A DNA stretch of 64,000 nucleotides from JAGGSN01 sp965603725 (GCA_965603725.1 CBFDEC010000001.1:79264-143263), one strand, 5' to 3'. Counted from the first letter of the stretch, positions 17,843 through 26,164 are shown. The notes: generated by a model not told the origin, from the sequence alone. Made by a program: numbers and translations.

Positions 17843-17860
17843 CCTGCTGGGCGTATTGTT
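17843..17860 (+). repeat. 18-bp direct repeat, copy 2 (duplicated tRNA-Arg 3' end)
   Basis: Exact copy of 17106-17123 located 737 bp downstream, right after dispersed repeat A and its hairpin, and 21 bp before the second 78-bp repeat. Confidence 0.6.
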
Positions 17861-17881
17861 GCGTTATATAACAAGTTTTAT

Positions 17882-17959
17882 TGTTTCAGGATGGAAGCCT
17901 TGCGACATCCTGAAACCAAATCCAAAAAACCTCAGGATGTCATTTCATTTCCATCCTGA
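17882..17959 (+). repeat. 78-bp double-hairpin repeat, copy 2
   Basis: Identical to 17309-17386 for all 78 bases. In this copy the second hairpin extends to a perfect CCTCAGGATG/CATCCTGAGG stem. Confidence 0.75.
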
Positions 17960-18116
17960 GGGATAAAAAGGTGCGCCGTCATAAAATATATGAAAATTCG
18001 TTATCTAAAATGCCAAGCTCTAAAAACATTGCCACCCTCAAAGAAGGTGGTTTTTCAAGTTTAAATAAAAGAAAATTATAAAATTTCATCTATAAAAGCA
18101 TTAAAAATCTCCCTCT

Positions 18117-18620
18117 TCAATAATGAGCCCATTTTTCGGCGTAGGCTGATTTGGAAATCAAATCTAAATACTCGATAAATATCTCGTCACCGATAGTTCC
18201 TCCGATTGCAATAAAGGTTGGCTTCACTCGTATGATAGTCATTCCTGGGCGCTTTTCCCAGTATTGTATGGATTCAGGATATCGTTTCCTGATGATTTCT
18301 ATAAAGGATTTAACATCTTCGTCAGTAAATTCACCCAGGATTTCAGCCGTGCCTTCAATTTGTACATTTTCCCTACATAGTGCAACTTTGGAGTTGGCTT
18401 TAATCTGAGCATATTTCCGAGAATGTTTCCAGGTGAAAATATACAAGTCAAAGCCATCATTGGCAACCAGCACATTTCGAGCCATTACCCTGTTGCCAGC
18501 GGATGTGGCAAGTACCATGATCATATTATCATCCGTGTTCATAAATTCAAGAAATTCTTTTTTCTTGTTCTCGAAATCCAATTCCTTCCGAACATATTTT
18601 TTGTTCACGTTAATCTCCAT
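18117..18620 (-). CDS. Pyridoxamine 5'-phosphate oxidase-like (FMN-binding split barrel) protein
   Basis: 167 residues. After a charged N-terminal helix (DFENKKKEFLEFM) comes the split-barrel core: MIMVLATSAGNRVMARNVLV, DLYIFTWKHSRKYAQIKAN, SKVALCRENVQIEGTAEI, then a helix and a closing TIIRVKPTFIAI strand. This is the PNPOx-like fold found in flavin- or F420-dependent reductases and in heme-utilisation and stress proteins. The lysine/arginine that would hold FMN phosphate (SRKY) is visible. The exact reaction is unknown. It stands alone next to an AT-rich unknown gene; the gap is 34 bp, so they may be cotranscribed. Confidence 0.75.
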   Translation of the reverse strand: MEINVNKKYVRKELDFENKKKEFLEFMNTDDNMIMVLATSAGNRVMARNVLVANDGFDLYIFTWKHSRKYAQIKANSKVALCRENVQIEGTAEILGEFTDEDVKSFIEIIRKRYPESIQYWEKRPGMTIIRVKPTFIAIGGTIGDEIFIEYLDLISKSAYAEKWAHY

Positions 18621-18654
18621 TTATGTCTCTCAGGATGGAAACGGAAATTCTTGG

Positions 18655-19248
18655 TCAAGCATTATGATTTTTTATTTCTTCAACTTGAGAATCCATTATT
18701 CTTTTCATTAAAATATAAGAAAACTTAACACCTTCTTTTTCGGAGATAATATTTTTAAGAAAAACTTTTTTCATTTTAGTGTATTCTGTAGCGAAATTTA
18801 TACTTAAATATGTCATTTGTTTTTTTGATTCTTCCCAAAACCTATATTTAACTTGCTCTTTCCCTTTGTTTTTTTCAAGGAATTTATCAATGGTCTGTTT
18901 TTCTCTACTCCAATTTATAATTTCTTTAGTAATCCACACATCATCCCAACTCTCAAAAAACGGAATATGTATTAAAACGTTTCTTATAAATTTAAAAAGT
19001 TGTTCCCCTATTTCCCCTTCCATTGGTGGTCTACCACCTTTTTTCATCCATTCCAATATCACTTTGATAGGTTCATAGTTCAATAATTCTGTATATACTG
19101 TGAAGCCATCTTTTATTTTACAAAATCTATAGTATTTATCCTTTTGCCAAAAAGAATCATCAAATATTTCTTCAAAAATATCATAGAACCTATTGTAAGC
19201 TAAACTTAAGAAAGTTATTTCTGGTTGATTTGGTTTTAATTCACTCAC
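18655..19248 (-). CDS. Hypothetical helical protein, accessory type
   Basis: 197 residues starting at GTG 19248. I do not assign a family. It is rich in Lys, Glu, Phe and Trp, predicted mostly helical, with a central GGRPPMEGEIGEQLF turn and an IRNVLIHIPFFESWDDVW segment that is the most distinctive part. There is no signal peptide or membrane span. Base composition is clearly more AT-rich than the purine and lipid genes next door, which suggests later acquisition. A spaced H-I-P-F-F motif and acidic pairs could form a binding site, but no catalytic signature is recognisable. Confidence 0.6.
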   Translation of the reverse strand: MSELKPNQPEITFLSLAYNRFYDIFEEIFDDSFWQKDKYYRFCKIKDGFTVYTELLNYEPIKVILEWMKKGGRPPMEGEIGEQLFKFIRNVLIHIPFFESWDDVWITKEIINWSREKQTIDKFLEKNKGKEQVKYRFWEESKKQMTYLSINFATEYTKMKKVFLKNIISEKEGVKFSYILMKRIMDSQVEEIKNHNA

Positions 19249-19320
19249 AATAATTAACTCATATCACTACTTTGTTGCTGATGTACGTCCTCGTGCACCA
19301 GTTAGCAACAGTGTTAGATT

Positions 19321-19354
19321 TAACCGGTAACCCACCCAGCGGGTGGGAATAGTT
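19321..19354 (+). repeat. 34-bp palindromic repeat, copy 2
   Basis: Identical to 17623-17656, with the CCCACCC/GGGTGGG hairpin at 19331-19347. It lies in the gap between the AT-rich unknown gene and the end of the large purine/lipid operon. Confidence 0.7.
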
Positions 19355-19381
19355 AAGTTTACACGATGAAAGAATAAGATG

Positions 19382-19855
19382 CTACTCGTTCTGCTCAATT
19401 ATCTCTTCAGCCAGCGAAAGAGCAACTCCCGAAAGCATCACCTCAACCCCGAGCTGAGTAAAATCATCAGAAAGAAGGTCTTTATCGGCGTTCGCATACA
19501 GCGAGAAAGCGGCTTCCCTTTCAATAACAAGACCGCTTAGCTTACTGTCGGCATCACTGACGAAAGTGATTTCGCCAAGCTCTTCGGAAATCACAAAACC
19601 GCGGCATTCGTGAAGCTGAACATGGCTGTTTGCGCCATACACGGAGATCAGGGCTCCCAGTTTCTTTTCGGATAAACTGGCTCTCGGGTAGATATCAATA
19701 GACAGGCGCCTCTTTTCCTCAGGATTTACGACCTTGATACGCCAGTGGTCCTGAAGTTTTGAGACCTCGGCATTGTTTAATACCCTGGCAATTGCCTGTA
19801 TGTCGTGATCAGTAAATATGGGGGGAGTGGTTCCTTTATCTTCAGGACTGGTCAT
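19382..19855 (-). CDS. Hypothetical protein downstream of tatA
   Basis: 157 residues, acidic, no signal peptide or membrane helix. The sequence alternates strands (HWRIKVVNPEEKRRLSIDIYP, LGALISVYGANSHVQLHECRGF, EITFVSDADSKLSGLVIERE) before a C-terminal amphipathic helix (MLSGVALSLAEEIIEQ). I recognise no family. It overlaps tatA by 14 bp and is the last gene of the eleven-gene operon, so it is expressed with phospholipid and purine genes. A cytoplasmic regulatory or binding role is possible but unsupported. Confidence 0.6.
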   Translation of the reverse strand: MTSPEDKGTTPPIFTDHDIQAIARVLNNAEVSKLQDHWRIKVVNPEEKRRLSIDIYPRASLSEKKLGALISVYGANSHVQLHECRGFVISEELGEITFVSDADSKLSGLVIEREAAFSLYANADKDLLSDDFTQLGVEVMLSGVALSLAEEIIEQNE

Positions 19856-20096
19856 TTTTCTCGTTTTCTTTTTTTTCTTCCGGTTTTTTTGTTTCCGGTT
19901 TCTTTTTCTTATTCTGCTCGGGAGATTCTATTTCGCCATGGATTTCCTTCATCGACTTTTTGAACTCCCGGATACCTTTACCCAGGCCTTGAGCAATCTC
20001 CGGGATTCTCTTAGCACCGAACAAGACCAAAACCAACAGCAAAATCACTATCAGTTCAGTCGGTCCGGGAGTGCCTATAAGTATGTAACTCATCAT
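19842..20096 (-). CDS. tatA: Twin-arginine translocase subunit TatA/E
   Basis: 84 residues from ATG 20096; AGAGGTG sits 4-10 nt upstream, which favours this start over the GTG at 20102. One N-terminal membrane helix (LIVILLLVLVLFG), the FGAKRIPEIAQGLGKGIREF hinge and amphipathic helix, then a Lys/Glu/Pro-rich tail: the standard TatA layout. TatA oligomerises to form the pore that exports folded proteins. No tatC is in the window. The C-terminal tail is unusually repetitive (KKKKPETKKPEEKKENEK). Confidence 0.93.
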   Translation of the reverse strand: MMSYILIGTPGPTELIVILLLVLVLFGAKRIPEIAQGLGKGIREFKKSMKEIHGEIESPEQNKKKKPETKKPEEKKENEKNDQS

Positions 20097-20112
20097 ATTC
20101 ACCTCTCTAATT

Positions 20113-20379
20113 TTAAATATACCACCATCTGAAATATACTATAACAAAAATAATCATCAAGACAGAAACGAAATTAATTTTCACCATTAATCCGAGAGTG
20201 AAACTCAATGCATATAGCTCAACGGTTAGTGTTTTAAAACCGATTTCTAATGATTCAATGAACAATGTCTTGACTGCCCCATCAGGTAGAAAAGAGCCGA
20301 CCAACTCTCCGAGAAGTCCGCCGATAACCGCCCCCAATACCAGGGTTACCGTTAAGAACAAAATTTCACGTTTTTTCAT
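20113..20379 (-). CDS. DUF4321-type small membrane protein
   Basis: 88 residues with three hydrophobic stretches: LTVTLVLGAVIGGLLGELVG, LYALSFTLGLMVKINFVSVL and a C-terminal IIFVIVYFRWW. The GxxxGGLLGEL turn, the short loop and the LGLMVKIN core match DUF4321, a small family of unknown function often found near tat, pur or accessory genes. Its start overlaps the end of purQ by 4 bp (ATGA), so it is cotranslated. Confidence 0.75.
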   Translation of the reverse strand: MKKREILFLTVTLVLGAVIGGLLGELVGSFLPDGAVKTLFIESLEIGFKTLTVELYALSFTLGLMVKINFVSVLMIIFVIVYFRWWYI

Positions 20380-21071
20380 TTATTCGTCTCCTCAACAATA
20401 GATTCAAAAATAAACCTTCCATCCTCAGAACCCAGAATCATCTCACTGGCTCTTTCCGGATGAGGCATCATTCCCAGCACGTTACCGTCGCTGTTGATTA
20501 TTCCGGCGATATTATCCTGCGCTCCATTGGGATTGGCGTTGTCGGTAACATTTCCATTCTTATTACAATACCTGAAAACAATACGGTTTGTTTCCGTTAG
20601 TTCTTTTAGTGTTTTATCGTCGGCAAAATAATTTCCTTCGGCATGGGCAATTGGGATTTTTAATGTTTTATCCCGAGGGCATTTTCGGGTAAATCTCGAA
20701 TTAAAGTTTTCAATTTTAAGATAAACATCATTACAAACAAACCTCATCCCCAGATTTTTTCGCATAGCGCCGGGCAGCAAACCGGCTTCAAGAAGTATCT
20801 GAAATCCATTACAGATGCCGATAACAGTCCCGCCCTTTTTTGCAAAGCTGACGACTGATTTCATTATTGGAGAAAAACGGGCAATCGCTCCGGAACGGAG
20901 ATAGTCTCCATAAGAAAAGCCGCCGGGTAATATTACGACATCCACTCCCTTCAGCGAGGTATCGGCATGCCAGAGATAAACCACTTCACCGGCGTTAATA
21001 GTCTTGACAGCCTGGTATGAATCGAAATCGCAATTGGAACCCGGAAAAACAACAACACCAGATTTCATCAC
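20376..21071 (-). CDS. purQ: Phosphoribosylformylglycinamidine synthase subunit PurQ
   Basis: 231 residues; class I glutamine amidotransferase that supplies ammonia to PurL in step four of de novo purine synthesis. The nucleophile C87 is in GTVIGICNGFQILLEAG, the oxyanion loop in LPGGFSYGDYLRSGA, and the catalytic His/Glu in MMPHPERASE. Length is normal for the small, separate PurQ of the PurS-dependent complex. It overlaps purS by 4 bp. PurL itself is not in the window. Confidence 0.95.
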   Translation of the reverse strand: MMKSGVVVFPGSNCDFDSYQAVKTINAGEVVYLWHADTSLKGVDVVILPGGFSYGDYLRSGAIARFSPIMKSVVSFAKKGGTVIGICNGFQILLEAGLLPGAMRKNLGMRFVCNDVYLKIENFNSRFTRKCPRDKTLKIPIAHAEGNYFADDKTLKELTETNRIVFRYCNKNGNVTDNANPNGAQDNIAGIINSDGNVLGMMPHPERASEMILGSEDGRFIFESIVEETNK

Positions 21072-21316
21072 ACGATCTCCACCTCAAAATCCTCGATGAC
21101 CGGATTTGCCAGAAGTCTATCTGACAGTTCTTTTACGGTTTTCCTTGCGCTGGCGATTGATTCAGATTCAAGCTCAACCCAGAACAATTTACCGGTTTTC
21201 ACAGATTCAACATCAGTATAATCAAGGTTTAACAGGGCATGTTTAATAGTCTCTCCCTGAGGATCCAGCACTCCAGGCTTAAATTTAACTTCGATTTTTG
21301 CCGCAAATTTTCTCAT
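21068..21316 (-). CDS. purS: Phosphoribosylformylglycinamidine synthase subunit PurS
   Basis: 82 residues with the PurS pattern KFAAKIEVKFKPGVLDPQG and VESVKTGKLFWVELE. PurS dimers bridge PurQ and small PurL. Four-base overlaps with purQ and pssA show it is in the middle of the operon. Confidence 0.95.
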   Translation of the reverse strand: MRKFAAKIEVKFKPGVLDPQGETIKHALLNLDYTDVESVKTGKLFWVELESESIASARKTVKELSDRLLANPVIEDFEVEIV

Positions 21317-22077
21317 TTAATCCTCTGATTTTTTTCATTCTTAATGAATTTTTTAGTTTTAACCCGATCATTACTGCCATTTTTAGCAATCAGCCCAAGC
21401 ACAAGTTTAAATATCCCCCATAATATATATAATACAACCATAGGAAACATGACAAGACGAGTTTGAATAGTAAGCAGCAACCCTGCGCCGAGCAGGATAA
21501 TCAATTTAATCCTGTTCTTTCTTATCGAAAAATCAAACCTGGGCATCGTTTCATACTCAATCGTTGACACCATCAAAGCCGAAAAGAGAATTATCATAAT
21601 CGCCAGAAAACGGTCAAGGCGAATCTCGCCCCAGAGGTGATCACAAAAGATTACAAATGAGGCGATAGCTACTGCCGCCACCGGTACAGGGAGCCCTAAA
21701 AAACTGCCTTTTGTTTCAAGCTTTACATCAAGGTTAAACCGGGCCAGACGAAAAGCGCCGGCCATGATAAATGTAAAACCTAAAAACCAGCCCCAGTTGC
21801 CGAATCCTATCATTTTGAACGAATATAAAAGCACTGCCGGTGCCACAGCAAAGGAAACCATATCGGTTAATGAATCAAGTTCTACTCCAAACCTTGAGGC
21901 GCCTTTAGAAAGCCGGGCGACCAGGCCATCAAGAAAATCAAAAAAAGAGGCAAAAATAATCAGCCAGGCGGCCTCCGTTAAATTTTCGCCCTGGACGGAC
22001 ACTAAAATCGATGCAAACCCGCAAAAGAGATTGCCCATCGTAAACAGACCGGGGAAAATTTGACGATACCCGTTCAA
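21313..22077 (-). CDS. pssA: CDP-diacylglycerol-serine O-phosphatidyltransferase
   Basis: 254 residues with about seven membrane helices. The CDP-alcohol phosphatidyltransferase signature is visible as FDFLDGLVARLSKGASRFGVELDSLTD (residues about 46-72): D-G-x2-A-R-x8-G-x3-D-x3-D. It makes phosphatidylserine from CDP-DAG and serine in the inner membrane. The next-upstream gene encodes the decarboxylase, so together they produce phosphatidylethanolamine. The C-terminus ends in a lysine-rich tail. Confidence 0.93.
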   Translation of the reverse strand: MNGYRQIFPGLFTMGNLFCGFASILVSVQGENLTEAAWLIIFASFFDFLDGLVARLSKGASRFGVELDSLTDMVSFAVAPAVLLYSFKMIGFGNWGWFLGFTFIMAGAFRLARFNLDVKLETKGSFLGLPVPVAAVAIASFVIFCDHLWGEIRLDRFLAIMIILFSALMVSTIEYETMPRFDFSIRKNRIKLIILLGAGLLLTIQTRLVMFPMVVLYILWGIFKLVLGLIAKNGSNDRVKTKKFIKNEKNQRIK

Positions 22078-22694
22078 ATCAATCTCCCTATAACTGTTTC
22101 ACCGCCGGTGACCTTTTGACCCTTTTTAACATCAACCTGTGAGGTGATTGGCAAAAATAAATCCACTCTGCTGCCGAATCTTATTAAACCGAACCTGTCC
22201 CCTTTGGCCACAAACTGCCCCTTCTTAAGACGGCATACAACTCGCCGCGCCAGAATGCCGGCTATTTGATAAACTGTCACATTACCTTTATCGGTTTTGA
22301 TTTCTATTTCAAAACGCTCGTTTATATCAGAGGCGGATTTCTTATAAGCGGCTTTAAATTTACCGGGTCTGTAATTCAATCGTTCGACCTGGCCAGTAAC
22401 AGGTATCCGGTTAATATGAACGTCAAAAATCGACATAAATACACTAACAACGATCCGGTCGCCTGTTCTTTCAATATTCATTACCCTGCCATCGGCGGGT
22501 GAGACAACTAAGTCTTCGTCCTCGGGTATTTTCCTCTCAGGATCACGAAAAAACAGTATCAGCATACAGGCAAAAGTAAAAGAGATAACGCCCAGATAGA
22601 TAAAAGTCATATTTGGCTGTTTATTAAATATGTAAAAGAAAACAATTGCAATAATTAAAAACGGTAAAAAGAATATAATTCCCTCACGAGCCAT
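22074..22694 (-). CDS. psd: Phosphatidylserine decarboxylase, short form
   Basis: 206 residues, the compact (archaeal-like, Psd-B) form. Two N-terminal membrane helices precede the catalytic region: DLVVSPADGRVMNIE, VFMSIFDVHINRIPVTGQV, and the self-processing site in RFGSRVDLFLP, where cleavage before the Ser generates the pyruvoyl cofactor. It makes phosphatidylethanolamine from phosphatidylserine. Overlaps pssA by 4 bp and shares one base with the purB stop. Confidence 0.93.
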   Translation of the reverse strand: MAREGIIFFLPFLIIAIVFFYIFNKQPNMTFIYLGVISFTFACMLILFFRDPERKIPEDEDLVVSPADGRVMNIERTGDRIVVSVFMSIFDVHINRIPVTGQVERLNYRPGKFKAAYKKSASDINERFEIEIKTDKGNVTVYQIAGILARRVVCRLKKGQFVAKGDRFGLIRFGSRVDLFLPITSQVDVKKGQKVTGGETVIGRLI

Positions 22695-23986
22695 TATTTC
22701 AAAGACCTTTTAATTATGTAATCCGCCTTCTTGGTAAAATACGCAATATCGAAACAGCTTTCAATCTCCTTATCGGACAGATACCTGCTCACTTCCTTTG
22801 AATTCAGTGCCAGCATATTAAAGCTTTCACCTTTCGATCTGGCCTGCATCGCCAGTGCTTGAACAGTTTTGTATGCCTCTTCCCGGCTGGGCATCTTAGA
22901 GGTCAATAACAATAATACTCTTTGTGAAAATACAAGGCCGCCGCCGGCAAAAACATTTTCCCGCATTCTTTTTTTATTTACAACCAGACCGTTTAAAATT
23001 TCCTCAAACAGGTGAAGCATATAATCGAGCAGTATGCAGGAATCGGGGATAATTATCCGTTCAACCGACGAATGAGTGATATCGCGTTCATGCCATAACG
23101 CCTGGTTCTCCATGCCTGCCAGAGCATTGCCTCTTAGAACTCGTGATAGACCGGAGATTCTTTCGCAGGTGATCGGATTTTTCTTATGCGGCATGGCTGA
23201 GGAGCCTTTCTGCTTTTTCCCGAATCCCTCCTCTAATTCGCCGATTTCAGTTCGCTGAAGATTCCTGATTTCGACGGCGAATTTCTCCAACGAGCCGCCG
23301 AGGACTGCTGTCGCATTTAAAAAGTCGGCATGCCGGTCGCGCTGAATGATCTGGTTGGAAACTTCAGCGGGCTTAAGTTTGAATTTCCTACAAACATATC
23401 TTTCGACTCGCGGATCGACATGAGCAAAATTCCCCACAGCGCCGGATACTTTGCCAACTGCCAGCCCGTTAACGCTGTGGTCGAAACGTTCGATTCCTCT
23501 TTTCAATTCGCTATACCATAACGCCATTTTAAGACCAAAAACTGTCGGTTCGGCATGGACTCCATGGGTGCGGCCTATGCAGACCGTTTTTGCGTGACGT
23601 TTACTTAAGGCTTTAAGCAGAGAGGATATTTTTATAAGCTTTTTTCTGATAATCACAGCCGCCCGCTGAATTGTAATCGATAGTGAGATATCAAGGATAT
23701 CAGAGGAGGTCAAACCATAATGGATGTATCTTGCGTTTGGTCCGATATACTCCGCTACACTGGTTAAAAAAGCGATGACATCATGCCTTGTTTCCGCCTC
23801 AATTTCATTGATTCTATCGATATTGAATTTCGCATTTCTTCTTATAGCCTCCGCGGCGGATTGCGGGATTTTGCCAAGCTTTGCCCATGCCTCACAGACG
23901 GCAACTTCTACCTCGAGCCAGGTTGCGTACTTATTCTCATCGCTCCAGAGCCGCCCCATCCGGGGCAATGTATAACGTTGTATCAT
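22694..23986 (-). CDS. purB: Adenylosuccinate lyase
   Basis: 430 residues of the fumarase/aspartase superfamily. The signature loop GSSAMPHKKNP is complete, preceded by RDRHADFLN and TRHDVIAF; the catalytic His of RTHGVHAEP is present. It acts twice in purine synthesis, releasing fumarate from SAICAR and adenylosuccinate. Its stop shares a base with psd, and fsa ends immediately before its start. Confidence 0.95.
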   Translation of the reverse strand: MIQRYTLPRMGRLWSDENKYATWLEVEVAVCEAWAKLGKIPQSAAEAIRRNAKFNIDRINEIEAETRHDVIAFLTSVAEYIGPNARYIHYGLTSSDILDISLSITIQRAAVIIRKKLIKISSLLKALSKRHAKTVCIGRTHGVHAEPTVFGLKMALWYSELKRGIERFDHSVNGLAVGKVSGAVGNFAHVDPRVERYVCRKFKLKPAEVSNQIIQRDRHADFLNATAVLGGSLEKFAVEIRNLQRTEIGELEEGFGKKQKGSSAMPHKKNPITCERISGLSRVLRGNALAGMENQALWHERDITHSSVERIIIPDSCILLDYMLHLFEEILNGLVVNKKRMRENVFAGGGLVFSQRVLLLLTSKMPSREEAYKTVQALAMQARSKGESFNMLALNSKEVSRYLSDKEIESCFDIAYFTKKADYIIKRSLK

Positions 23987-24634
23987 TTAATCCTTTTTTA
24001 CTTTCTTCCAATCTTCCAGAAACTTCTTCAATCCAACATCTGTCAGGGGGTGCTTGGCCATCTGTTCGATCACCTTAAATGGCATCGTAACGATATCCGC
24101 GCCCATCAAAGCGGCGTCAACCACATGAAGCGGATTTCTGACCGAGGCGACCAGCGTCTCTGTTTCAAATGCATAATTGTCATAGATTTCAATGATCTGC
24201 TCGACTAAGTCCATTCCGACATGGCTGATATCATCCAGCCTGCCGATAAACGGCGAAATAAATGTGGCGCCGGCCTTGGCAGCCAGCAACGCCTGCAAAG
24301 GCGAAAAGCATAATGTCATATTGACCATGATGCCGTCATCGGTAAGTTTTTTTGCAGCAATGAAACCGTCACGTATGCAGGGAACTTTAATTGCGATATT
24401 CTTATGAATCTTGCTCAAGCTTTTGGCCTCGGCCAACATGCCCTCGACGTCGATAGCCGTTACCTCGGCCGAAATTGGACCGTCGACAATTTCACAGATA
24501 CGCGTTAGAATGTCTCTAAAGTTGCCGTCTTCCTTTGCCAGAAGCGATGGGTTAGTAGTTACGCCGTCAAGTACTCCCAGTTCAGCCGCTTTTTTGATTT
24601 CGCCAACGTTGGCGGTATCAATAAAAAATTTCAT
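23987..24634 (-). CDS. fsa: Transaldolase / fructose-6-phosphate aldolase family
   Basis: 215 residues, the short TalB-like family type. The N-terminal MKFFIDTANVGEIKKA, the DGVTTNPSLLAKE loop and the Schiff-base lysine in NIAIKVPC (about residue 82) are all present, with GATFISPFIGRLDD beyond. Such enzymes interconvert C3 and C6/C7 sugar phosphates; telling transaldolase from fructose-6-phosphate aldolase requires assay. It overlaps truA by 4 bp. Confidence 0.9.
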   Translation of the reverse strand: MKFFIDTANVGEIKKAAELGVLDGVTTNPSLLAKEDGNFRDILTRICEIVDGPISAEVTAIDVEGMLAEAKSLSKIHKNIAIKVPCIRDGFIAAKKLTDDGIMVNMTLCFSPLQALLAAKAGATFISPFIGRLDDISHVGMDLVEQIIEIYDNYAFETETLVASVRNPLHVVDAALMGADIVTMPFKVIEQMAKHPLTDVGLKKFLEDWKKVKKD

Positions 24635-25374
24635 CTTTTTTCCCTTCTATATTTAACCTCAGTTAGTACCAGACCATTAGCCGGAACGTTAAATCGCACA
24701 TTGTCTTTATTATTTAAAAAAGTCTTAAGACGTGTCAAGCTTATTTTTGATTTCTCTACAGCCAGCATCGCCCCAACCATCCGTCGTACCATGTGATGCA
24801 AAAACCTATCGGCAGTAACTTCATATATCAGGGCGCCGCCATAACGGAACCAGCGGGATTTGTAAACCTTGCAATGATTGTTATGTTTTAAAGATTTCTT
24901 TTTACAGAAGGCGGTAAAGTCATGATATCCTTTAAATAACCTGGCCATTTTCTGAAGAGCGATAACATCCAGGCGCCTATAAATTTGATTCTGTAAATGA
25001 CGGTAAAGCGGACTGGGCGATTCGGCTATATAATAGCGGTATGTCCGGCTCACAGCGCTTCGGCGCGGATTAAAGCCGTAATGTGTACTGCACATCTTCT
25101 TAACCGCAACATCATCCGGCAGCATCCGGTTGAGACGATAATTCATCTGGGCAGGGTTGAAATATTTATCAGTATAGAACGAACAGACCTGACCGGTCGC
25201 ATGTACGCCGGCATCGGTTCTGCCGGAGCCCAGGAGTTTTATATTCTGCCTGGTGTATTTTTCGATCATATCCTGTAAGACAGCCTGTATGGTACGCTTA
25301 CCGGGCTGGATTTGCCAGCCACGAAAATCAGTCCCGTTGTATTCGACTATCATTTTGTAGTAAAACCTGCTCAT
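24631..25374 (-). CDS. truA: tRNA pseudouridine(38-40) synthase
   Basis: 247 residues. The catalytic aspartate is in GSGRTDAGVHATGQV (about residues 50-64), and the flanking YNGTDFRGWQIQPGKRTIQ and FLHHMVRRMVGAML motifs define TruA. It modifies the anticodon arm of many tRNAs. Four-base overlaps with both neighbours place it inside the operon. Confidence 0.95.
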   Translation of the reverse strand: MSRFYYKMIVEYNGTDFRGWQIQPGKRTIQAVLQDMIEKYTRQNIKLLGSGRTDAGVHATGQVCSFYTDKYFNPAQMNYRLNRMLPDDVAVKKMCSTHYGFNPRRSAVSRTYRYYIAESPSPLYRHLQNQIYRRLDVIALQKMARLFKGYHDFTAFCKKKSLKHNNHCKVYKSRWFRYGGALIYEVTADRFLHHMVRRMVGAMLAVEKSKISLTRLKTFLNNKDNVRFNVPANGLVLTEVKYRREKR

Positions 25375-26129
25375 AATACAATTAAAATAACCGTTATAGA
25401 TACTGTAATAATAATTAAAATAATATCTGTTCCCCGCAATGATTGTCTATTTCCGGTAAAATATACTCCATTATGTCCTTTTACTGAAATAGCAAGGGCT
25501 ACATCATCAGACTGCCTAATTACCCTGCTAAAAAGGGGCAACAACAGCCTTGTTTCCATCCTCAATCGATTAATCAACCCACCTTTAAAATTGGCGCCCC
25601 GGGCTATCATTGCCATTTTAACAATGTTTCTTTCCTGAGTCAAAACCGGAATGAATCGCATGGTAATGAAAAATACCAACGCCAGATCCTGGAAGAATCG
25701 TATTCTTTTCAAACCAAAACCCGATGAAAGTTTTCCGGCAAATTCAACCGGAGATGTCCAGTTAAAAAAACAAATGGCCATTATAATGAAATTGATAAAC
25801 CTCAGAACGTTAAATAAACCGGCTTTCAATCCGGTATCAGTGGCTTGCAAGAACCAGAGCCTGAACAATATATCCCCCGAATGATAAAACAGGTGCAATA
25901 AGAAGACTATCATAAATACCGGCATGAATAATCGGACGTAACGTAAGATATCAAACAATCTCAAGCCGCCATAAAAAGCAAAACCTAATAATATCAATGA
26001 TAAAATCAATTGCCCCGTTCCCGAACCTAATAAAAGTATCCAGATTGAAAAACCGATAGCCCAGATGATTTTTGTTTCCGCTGAAAGCGAGGTTAATTTA
26101 CCTGCCGGATTATACTTTATTAAAACCAT
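25371..26129 (-). CDS. ecfT: ECF transporter transmembrane subunit EcfT
   Basis: 252 residues with about five membrane helices and the cytoplasmic coupling helices. The first Ala-Arg-Gly motif is present (MAMIARGANFKGG); the second is degenerate (AISVKGHNG, Lys for Arg). EcfT links ATPases to S components for vitamin or metal uptake. No EcfA gene adjoins it, so it must share ATPases coded elsewhere; the S component at 3143-3703 is a candidate partner. It is the first gene of the operon and has a near-perfect promoter directly on its start codon. Confidence 0.8.
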   Translation of the reverse strand: MVLIKYNPAGKLTSLSAETKIIWAIGFSIWILLLGSGTGQLILSLILLGFAFYGGLRLFDILRYVRLFMPVFMIVFLLHLFYHSGDILFRLWFLQATDTGLKAGLFNVLRFINFIIMAICFFNWTSPVEFAGKLSSGFGLKRIRFFQDLALVFFITMRFIPVLTQERNIVKMAMIARGANFKGGLINRLRMETRLLLPLFSRVIRQSDDVALAISVKGHNGVYFTGNRQSLRGTDIILIIITVSITVILIVL

Positions 26130-26135
26130 ACAGCC

Positions 26136-26164
26136 AATATAAGAATATCGTCAATAGCGGTCAA
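26136..26164 (-). promoter_or_regulatory. Promoter of the ecfT-tatA operon, apparently leaderless
   Basis: On the minus strand TTGACC (26164-26159) and TATATT (26141-26136) are 17 nt apart. The -10 box ends 6 nt before the ATG at 26129, so transcription should begin at the start codon. No SD precedes ecfT. Confidence 0.6.

Larger units (their letters stand above)
17119..18116. other. Repeat-rich 1-kb non-coding region after tRNA-Arg
   Basis: Contains the two 78-bp double-hairpin repeats, a 34-bp repeat with a CCCACCC/GGGTGGG palindrome, a dispersed repeat shared with 49125-49220, the hairpin GTCGGGTT/AACCCGAC (17809-17839), the tRNA 3'-end duplicate and one marginal small ORF. A CCACC/GGTGG stem followed by five Ts at 18032-18055 is a weak plus-strand terminator candidate. 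No conserved gene was recognised. Confidence 0.6.

Noticed and set aside
17309..17959. CRISPR-like repeats
   Set aside because: Only two copies 573 bp apart, internally palindromic, no regular spacers and no cas genes.
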